NCBI RefSeq assembly: GCF_018531465.1
Contig: NZ_JAHDTF010000030.1
Location: 1 to 64,000 of the forward strand
DNA from: Sphaerisporangium fuscum
GTDB lineage: Bacteria > Actinomycetota > Actinomycetes > Streptosporangiales > Streptosporangiaceae
DNA: 64,000 bases
Reading direction: 5' to 3'
Position numbers and translations under genes: made by a program. Shown here one piece after another: positions 59,491 through 64,000 of the stretch (position 1 is its first letter; every line of letters starts with the position of its first letter). The notes beneath the pieces were generated by a model. It saw nothing but the letters and a program-made list of their open reading frames with translations. It was not told the DNA's origin and made no database searches.

Positions 59491-60033
59491 CTACTTACCA
59501 GCCTTTCCGACCTTGCGGCGGATGACTTCGCCCTGGTACCGCACACCCTTGCCCTTGTAGGGGTCGGGCTTGCGCAGCTTGCGGATGTTCGCGGCGACCT
59601 CTCCGACCTTCTGCTTGTCGATGCCGTCCACGTGGAACAGGGTCGGCTTCTCGACGCGGAAGGAGACGCCCTCAGGAGCGTCGACGATCACCGGGTGGCT
59701 GAAGCCCAGCGAGAACTCCAGCTGCGTCGGGCCCTTGGCCTGGACGCGGTAACCGACGCCGACGATCTCCAGCGTCTTGCTGTAGCCCTTGGTCACGCCG
59801 TCGACCATGTTCGAGATCAGCGTGCGGGACAGCCCGTGCAGGGCGCGAACCCTGTTTTCGTCGTTCGGACGGGTGACGGTGATGGTGCCGTCCTCCCCGC
59901 GCGCGACGTCGATCGGCTCAGCGACCGTGTGAGAAAGCGTGCCCTTGGGGCCCTTGACCGTGACATCCCGGCCGTCGATGGTGATGTCGACACCACTCGG
60001 TACGGGGATGGGCAGCCGTCCAATTCGCGACAT
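59491..60033 (-). CDS. rplF: 50S ribosomal protein L6
   Basis: A 180-residue L6: MSRIGRLPIPVPSGVDITID at the start, ALHGLSRTLISNMVDGVT in the middle and KPDPYKGKGVRYQGE, the signature, near the end. ATG 60033 is the family start. Confidence 0.98.
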   Translation of the reverse strand: MSRIGRLPIPVPSGVDITIDGRDVTVKGPKGTLSHTVAEPIDVARGEDGTITVTRPNDENRVRALHGLSRTLISNMVDGVTKGYSKTLEIVGVGYRVQAKGPTQLEFSLGFSHPVIVDAPEGVSFRVEKPTLFHVDGIDKQKVGEVAANIRKLRKPDPYKGKGVRYQGEVIRRKVGKAGK

Positions 60034-60052
60034 GCTGTATTTCCTCCCCTCG

Positions 60053-60451
60053 TTACCAGACGTAGGCGAGGACTTCCCCGCCCACACCACGCTTGCCGGC
60101 CTGCTTGTCCGTCATGAGGCCACCGGACGTCGAGATGATCGCGACGCCCAGGCCGCCCAGGACCTTGGGCAGGTTGTCCTTCTTTGCATAGACCCGCAGA
60201 CCGGGCTTGGAAACCCGGCGCAGGCCCGCGATAGACCGTTCACGCGTGGGCCCGAACTTGAGCTCCACCACGAGGTTCTTTCCAACCTTGGCGTCCTCGA
60301 CGGACCAGGACTGGATGTAGCCCTCCTGCTGGAGGATCTCGGCGATGTGCGCCTTGATCTTCGAGTACGGCATCGACACAGTGTCGTGGTATGCCGAGTT
60401 CGCGTTACGCAGACGTGTCAACATGTCTGCGATCGGGTCGGTCATCGTCAT
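60053..60451 (-). CDS. rpsH: 30S ribosomal protein S8
   Basis: A 132-residue S8: DPIADMLTRLRNANSAYHDTV at the start (in part) and GVAIISTSGGLMTDKQAGKRGVGGE (in part) at the end. It is 157 bases from rpsZ, with a hairpin in the spacer. Confidence 0.98.
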   Translation of the reverse strand: MTMTDPIADMLTRLRNANSAYHDTVSMPYSKIKAHIAEILQQEGYIQSWSVEDAKVGKNLVVELKFGPTRERSIAGLRRVSKPGLRVYAKKDNLPKVLGGLGVAIISTSGGLMTDKQAGKRGVGGEVLAYVW

Positions 60452-60566
60452 GGCCGGTGGCCCTCCTCACCGCGGTTTCCCTTGCGTCAGGGACCTACGG
60501 TGTGGTCGTGGGCGCCTTTATCTCAGGCACCCGGTTGATATGACTTGTCTGTACGGGCGGCGCCGA

Positions 60567-60602
60567 GCGGGCCTCGCTACGGCGAACGTCGCGGAGGCCC
60601 GC
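60567..60602 (-). other. Inverted repeat at the rpsZ 3' end / rpsH spacer
   Basis: GCGGGCCTC (60567-60575) and GAGGCCCGC (60594-60602) form a perfect 9-bp stem around an 18-base loop that is itself partly self-complementary. It ends seven bases before the rpsZ stop codon, in the 157-base spacer, so it lies just 3' of rpsZ in the mRNA. Confidence 0.45.
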
Positions 60603-60608
60603 CTGCGG

Positions 60609-60794
60609 CTACCAGCTCGACTTGGTGATGCCGGGCAGCTCGCCGCGGTGCGCCATCTCGCGGAAGCACACACGGCAGAGGCCGAACTTGCGGTAGACGG
60701 CGCGGGGCCGGCCACAGCGCGAGCATCGAGTGTACGCCCGCACGCCGAACTTCGGCTTCCGCGCGGCCTTGGCGATCAAAGACTTCTTGGCCAT
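60609..60794 (-). CDS. rpsZ: 30S ribosomal protein S14, zinc-binding type Z
   Basis: A 61-residue S14 of the short, zinc-binding type, with Cys24, Cys27, Cys40 and Cys43 in CSRCGRPRAVYRKFGLCRVC. The start at 60794 shares one base with the rplE stop codon. Some actinobacteria also carry a longer zinc-free S14 elsewhere, used under zinc limitation. Confidence 0.97.
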   Translation of the reverse strand: MAKKSLIAKAARKPKFGVRAYTRCSRCGRPRAVYRKFGLCRVCFREMAHRGELPGITKSSW

Positions 60795-61369
60795 CACGCC
60801 TCCTTGAAGGGGAAGCCGAGAAGCTTGAGCAGCGCCCGGCCCTGGTCGTCGTTCGTGGCGGTGGTCACGACCGTGATGTCCATGCCCCGCTGACGGTCGA
60901 CCTTGTCGGGGTCCACCTCGTGGAACATGACCTGCTCGGTCAGACCGAAGGTGTAGTTCCCGTTGCCGTCGAACTGCTTCGGCGACAGGCCGCGGAAGTC
61001 CCGGATACGCGGAAGCGCGAGGGAGAGCAGCCGGTCGAGGAACTCCCACATGCGGTCGCCACGCAGGGTCACGTGCGCGCCGATCGGCATGCCCTCACGC
61101 AGCTTGAACTGCGCGATGGACTTGCGTGCGTGGGCGACGGCCGGCTTCTGGCCGGTGATGGCGGTGAGATCGCGCACCGCGCCCTCGATGAGCTTGCTGT
61201 CACGAGCGGCCTCGCCGACACCCATGTTCACCTTGATCTTGGTGAGCTTCGGGATCTGCATGGCGTTCTCGATGCCGAACTGCTCACGCAGCTTGTCCGC
61301 GATCTCCTCGCGGTACCGCTGCTTGAGGCGCGGCACGGGGCGCTCGGTCTCAGTTGTGGTGGCGGTCAT
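60794..61369 (-). CDS. rplE: 50S ribosomal protein L5
   Basis: A 191-residue L5: RLKQRYREEIADKLREQFG, MQIPKLTKIKVNMGVGEA, KPAVAHARKSIAQFKLREG and the C-terminal GMDITVVTTATNDDQGRALL. One-base overlaps with rplX and rpsZ show tight coupling. Confidence 0.98.
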   Translation of the reverse strand: MTATTTETERPVPRLKQRYREEIADKLREQFGIENAMQIPKLTKIKVNMGVGEAARDSKLIEGAVRDLTAITGQKPAVAHARKSIAQFKLREGMPIGAHVTLRGDRMWEFLDRLLSLALPRIRDFRGLSPKQFDGNGNYTFGLTEQVMFHEVDPDKVDRQRGMDITVVTTATNDDQGRALLKLLGFPFKEA

Positions 61370-61677
61370 CAGTTGTCCTCACCCGATTCGTCGGCCTTCT
61401 CGGCCTTCTTGGCGGGCTTGTCGTCCTTCTTCGCCTCATCCTTGAGCTTCTTCACGTTGCTCACGTGGATGGGGGCCTCCATGGTCTGCACGCCGCCTTC
61501 CTTGGCGCCACGCGGACCCTGGTGGGTGACCTTGGAGTGCTTCTTGATCAGGTTGACACCCTCGACGACCACGCGCTCCTCGCGCGGGATGGCGAGGATG
61601 ACACGGCCCTTGGCACCCTTGTCCTTACCGGCGATGACCTGGACGAGGTCACCCTTCTTCACATGCAGCTTCGGCAT
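61369..61677 (-). CDS. rplX: 50S ribosomal protein L24
   Basis: A 102-residue L24 with the KOW motif (KKGDLVQVIAGKDKGAKGRV) and KHSKVTHQGPRGAKEGG, and a Lys/Glu/Asp-rich tail. One-base overlap with rplN and rplE on either side. Confidence 0.98.
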   Translation of the reverse strand: MPKLHVKKGDLVQVIAGKDKGAKGRVILAIPREERVVVEGVNLIKKHSKVTHQGPRGAKEGGVQTMEAPIHVSNVKKLKDEAKKDDKPAKKAEKADESGEDN

Positions 61678-62045
61678 TACAACACCTCCGGCGCGAGCGA
61701 GATGATGCGCATGAACTTCTTCTCGCGCAGCTCGCGACCCACCGGACCGAAGATACGCGTGCCCCGAGGGTCACCGCTGTCCTTGATGATGACCGCGGCG
61801 TTCTCGTCGAAGCGGATGTAGGAGCCGTCGGGGCGGCGGCGCTCCTTAGTGGTGCGCACCACGACAGCCTTGACCACATCACCCTTTTTGACACCCGCGC
61901 CGGGAAGGGCGTCCTTCACCGTCGCGACGATGATGTCGCCGATACCCGCGTAGCGCCGACCCGAGCCGCCGAGCACACGGATGCAAAGGATCTCCTTGGC
62001 ACCCGTGTTGTCGGCGACCTTGAGCCGCGACTCCTGCTGGATCAC
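61677..62045 (-). CDS. rplN: 50S ribosomal protein L14
   Basis: A 122-residue L14: MIQQESRLKVADNTGAKEIL, IRVLGGSGRRYAGIGD, VVRTKKERRRPDGSYIRFDENA-like text (here VVRTTKERRRPDG) and GTRIFGPVGRELREKKFMRI. Preceded by a 146-base spacer with two hairpins. Confidence 0.98.
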   Translation of the reverse strand: MIQQESRLKVADNTGAKEILCIRVLGGSGRRYAGIGDIIVATVKDALPGAGVKKGDVVKAVVVRTTKERRRPDGSYIRFDENAAVIIKDSGDPRGTRIFGPVGRELREKKFMRIISLAPEVL

Positions 62046-62113
62046 GTCAACTCCCGTGTGTCACGCCGGTTCTCATTCTCTGAGCCTGGCGGAACTAGAT
62101 TTGGTCAAATGCG

Positions 62114-62183
62114 CCCTGGGCGGCAGCAGTTGGACCACCCAGGGGGGACGCCTGCGCGGGAGACCCCTTCAGGGGCCTCCCGC
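62114..62183 (-). other. Two hairpins between rpsQ and rplN
   Basis: The 146-base spacer contains GCGGGAGACCCC / GGGGCCTCCCGC (62156-62183, 4-base TTCA loop, one G-T pair), starting eight bases past the rpsQ stop, and CCCTGGGCGG / CCACCCAGGG (62114-62144, 11-base loop, one mismatch). On the minus strand TTGACC lies further on (62108-62103), so a new promoter for rplN may follow, although I see no good -10 box. Confidence 0.55.
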
Positions 62184-62191
62184 CGGGCGAC

Positions 62192-62476
62192 TTACTTGGC
62201 CCGCTCGAGGATCTCCACGACCCGCCACCGCTTGGTGGCGGACAGCGGCCGGGTCTCCATCAGGAGGACACGGTCGCCGACGCCGCAGGAGTTCTGCTCG
62301 TCGTGAGCCTTGTACTTGGTCGTACGGCGGATGACCTTGCCGTACAGCGGGTGCTTGACGCGGTCCTCGACGGCGACGACGACGGTCTTGTCCATCTTGT
62401 CGCTGACGACCAGACCCTCACGGGTCTTGCGGTAGTTCCGCGCCTGCTTCTCGGTGCTCTCAGTTGTCTCAGCCAT
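62192..62476 (-). CDS. rpsQ: 30S ribosomal protein S17
   Basis: A 94-residue S17: NYRKTREGLVVSDKMDKTVVV (in part), HPLYGKVIRRTTKYKAHDE and GVGDRVLLMETRPLSATKRWR. ATG 62476 overlaps the end of rpmC by eight bases. Confidence 0.98.
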   Translation of the reverse strand: MAETTESTEKQARNYRKTREGLVVSDKMDKTVVVAVEDRVKHPLYGKVIRRTTKYKAHDEQNSCGVGDRVLLMETRPLSATKRWRVVEILERAK

Positions 62477-62708
62477 CGCTCGGCTCCTTCTCGACCGTGA
62501 TGATGCCAAGCTCACGCTCGCGCATCACGGTGTAGATACGGGCGATCTCGCGGCGGACGGCGCGCAGCCGCCCGTGGCTTTCCAACTGACCGGTCGCCGC
62601 CTGGAAGCGGAGGTTGAACAGCTCCTCCTTGGCTTCCTTCAGCTTCTGGACCAGCTCTTCCTGGTCCGAAGTCCGCAGCTCACCGGCGGTCAGGCCCTTA
62701 GCCATCAC
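62469..62708 (-). CDS. rpmC: 50S ribosomal protein L29
   Basis: A 79-residue L29: ELRTSDQEELVQKLKEAKEEL, FNLRFQAATGQLESHGRL and RREIARIYTVMRERELG. Overlaps rplP by four bases. Confidence 0.97.
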   Translation of the reverse strand: MMAKGLTAGELRTSDQEELVQKLKEAKEELFNLRFQAATGQLESHGRLRAVRREIARIYTVMRERELGIITVEKEPSDG

Positions 62709-63124
62709 GCCTCACCCACTTCACGCTTAACAAACCGGCACTTCATCGGGAGCTTGTGCATCGCTCGCCTGAGGGCCTCGCGGGCCACGGGCTCGGCGAC
62801 ACCGGACAGCTCGAACATGACGCGACCGGGCTTGACGTTGGCGATCCACCACTCCGGCGAACCCTTACCGGAACCCATGCGGGTCTCGGCCGGCTTCTTC
62901 GTCAGGGGACGGTCGGGGTAGATGTTGATCCACACCTTGCCGCCACGGCGGATGTGCCGGGTCATGGCGATACGAGCGGCCTCGATCTGGCGGTTGGTCA
63001 CATAGTGGTGCTCAAGCGCCTGGATGCCGTACTCGCCGAACACGACCTTGGTGCCGCCCTTGGCGGCTCCGCTGCGGTCAGGCCGGTGCTGCTTGCGGTG
63101 CTTGACCCTGCGCGGGATCAGCAT
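62705..63124 (-). CDS. rplP: 50S ribosomal protein L16
   Basis: A 139-residue L16: MLIPRRVKHRKQHRPDRSG, FGEYGIQALEHHYVTNRQIEA (in part) and RPLTKKPAETRMGSGKGSPE. Two bases downstream of rpsC. Confidence 0.98.
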   Translation of the reverse strand: MLIPRRVKHRKQHRPDRSGAAKGGTKVVFGEYGIQALEHHYVTNRQIEAARIAMTRHIRRGGKVWINIYPDRPLTKKPAETRMGSGKGSPEWWIANVKPGRVMFELSGVAEPVAREALRRAMHKLPMKCRFVKREVGEA

Positions 63125-63126
63125 GG

Positions 63127-63966
63127 TCAGCTCCCTTCAGCACCCGGCTGCTCCGCCGGGCCGGACTCGGGCGCCCCAGCGGGCGCGGTGGATTCGGTCT
63201 TGGGGCCACGGCCACCGCCACGGGGGCCGCCGTCACGGCCACGACCGCCGCCCGCGCCGCGGCCGCGCTGCGGCCGGTCGGTGCGGTCACGACGCTGGCC
63301 GGCACGAGCACCGGCGGCGGCCGCCTCGCGCTCGGCGCGGCTGGTCGGGGCCTCGCCCTTGTAGATCCAGACCTTCACGCCGATGCGGCCGAAGGTGGTG
63401 CGGGCCTCGTAGAAGCCGTAGTCGATGTCCGCGCGGAGGGTGTGCAGCGGCACGCGACCCTCGCGGTAGAACTCCGACCGCGACATCTCGGCGCCGCCGA
63501 GACGGCCGGCGCACTGGACACGGATGCCCTTGGCGCCGCTCTTCATCGCCGACTGCATGGCCTTGCGCATGGCCCGCCGGAACGAAACCCGGCTGGACAG
63601 CTGCTCGGCCACGCCCTGGGCGACGAGCTGAGCGTCGACCTCGGGGTTCTTGACCTCGAGGATGTTCAGCTGGACCTGCTTCTTGGTCAGCTTCTCGAGG
63701 TCGCCACGGATGCGGTCCGCCTCGGCGCCACGGCGGCCGATGACGATGCCCGGCCGGGCCGTGTGGATGTCGACCTGGACGCGGTCGGTGGTGCGCTCGA
63801 TCTCGACCTTGGAGATGCCCGCCCGCTCCATGCCCTTCTGCAGCATGCGGCGGATCGCGACGTCCTCGGCGACGTACGACTTGTACAGCTTGTCGGCGTA
63901 CCACCGGCTCTTGAAGTCGGTCGTGATGCCGAGGCGGAACCCGTGCGGGTTAACCTTCTGGCCCAC
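63127..63966 (-). CDS. rpsC: 30S ribosomal protein S3
   Basis: A 279-residue S3: GQKVNPHGFRLGITTDFKSR at the start, the KH RNA-binding domain with PGIVIGRRGAEADRI, and GRLGGAEMSRSEFYREGRVP. The last 65 residues are a Gly/Arg/Ala/Pro-rich extension (GRGAGGGRGRDGGPRGGGRG). GTG start sharing one base with the rplV stop codon (TAGTG). Confidence 0.98.
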   Translation of the reverse strand: MGQKVNPHGFRLGITTDFKSRWYADKLYKSYVAEDVAIRRMLQKGMERAGISKVEIERTTDRVQVDIHTARPGIVIGRRGAEADRIRGDLEKLTKKQVQLNILEVKNPEVDAQLVAQGVAEQLSSRVSFRRAMRKAMQSAMKSGAKGIRVQCAGRLGGAEMSRSEFYREGRVPLHTLRADIDYGFYEARTTFGRIGVKVWIYKGEAPTSRAEREAAAAGARAGQRRDRTDRPQRGRGAGGGRGRDGGPRGGGRGPKTESTAPAGAPESGPAEQPGAEGS

Positions 63967-64000
63967 TAGCGGGTCCTTCCCTTCGGCCTGCCCTGGCCCT
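63966..64000 (-). CDS. rplV: 50S ribosomal protein L22, 3' end only
   Basis: The minus-strand frame that ends in the TAG at 63966-63968 reads GQGRPKGKRTR before the stop, a basic tail like those of actinobacterial L22. Its place immediately upstream of rpsC in the S10 operon supports the call; the rest lies outside the window. Confidence 0.75.
   Translation of the reverse strand, partial: GQGRPKGRTR

Overview
The window is GC-rich DNA (third codon positions almost always G or C) from an actinobacterium. Gene order closely follows the purine / sigma-D / chaperonin / t6A / alanine-racemase / ribosomal-protein order known from Mycobacterium and relatives (guaA, guaB3, guaB, DUF5319, anti-sigma, sigD, groEL1, groES, tsaD-rimI-tsaB-tsaE, alr, nnr, acpS, glmM, rpsI, rplM, truA, rplQ to rplV). 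Gene content and style suggest a filamentous actinomycete, probably Streptosporangiales; this taxonomic placement is inference. No tRNA, rRNA, CRISPR, transposase, integrase or phage gene is visible, so this is core chromosome with scattered accessory insertions.

Layout. 1-2.3 kb: a hypothetical protein, a secreted polysaccharide deacetylase, a possible micropeptide cassette on the minus strand, and a DUF397 protein. 2.3-8 kb: guaA, a large beta-propeller lipoprotein and glpD. 8.1-13 kb: a DeoR-type regulator divergent from a four-gene amino-sugar catabolic operon (SIS isomerase/deaminase, NagA-type deacetylase, PfkB-type kinase, class II aldolase). 13.3-20 kb: guaB3 and guaB, then DUF5319, a very short RsdA-like anti-sigma candidate, a SigD/ShbA-type sigma factor, and groES-groEL1 behind a CIRCE operator. 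20-31.7 kb: a methyltransferase, a long coiled-coil protein, then tsaD-rimI-tsaB, a class F sortase with a membrane-anchored surface protein, tsaE, an alpha/beta hydrolase, alr, nnr and acpS. 31.7-39 kb: coaA, a DUF389 protein, a double ABC-2 exporter, a small membrane protein and glmM. 39-48.6 kb: rpsI-rplM, a CAP-domain protein, two paralogous proline-rich single-pass proteins, a TetR/MFS pair with recognisable operators, and truA. 48.7-64 kb: the alpha, spc and S10 ribosomal-protein clusters on the minus strand (rplQ back to the 3' end of rplV), including secY, adk, map, infA and rpmJ. A secreted repeat protein and a DUF1707 protein are inserted between infA and map.

How the genes work together. 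Purine genes (guaA, guaB, guaB3) control GMP supply; tsaB/D/E make the t6A tRNA modification; groES/EL1 are heat-shock controlled; alr, glmM and nnr feed wall synthesis and cofactor repair; and the right third builds ribosomes, RNA polymerase alpha and the SecY channel. Points most worth checking are the mini anti-sigma ORF, the 24-residue peptide with its 84-residue neighbour, the twin proline-rich membrane proteins, the TetR operator lying in its own promoter spacer, a set of predicted leaderless starts, and recurrent hairpins in the larger ribosomal-cluster gaps.
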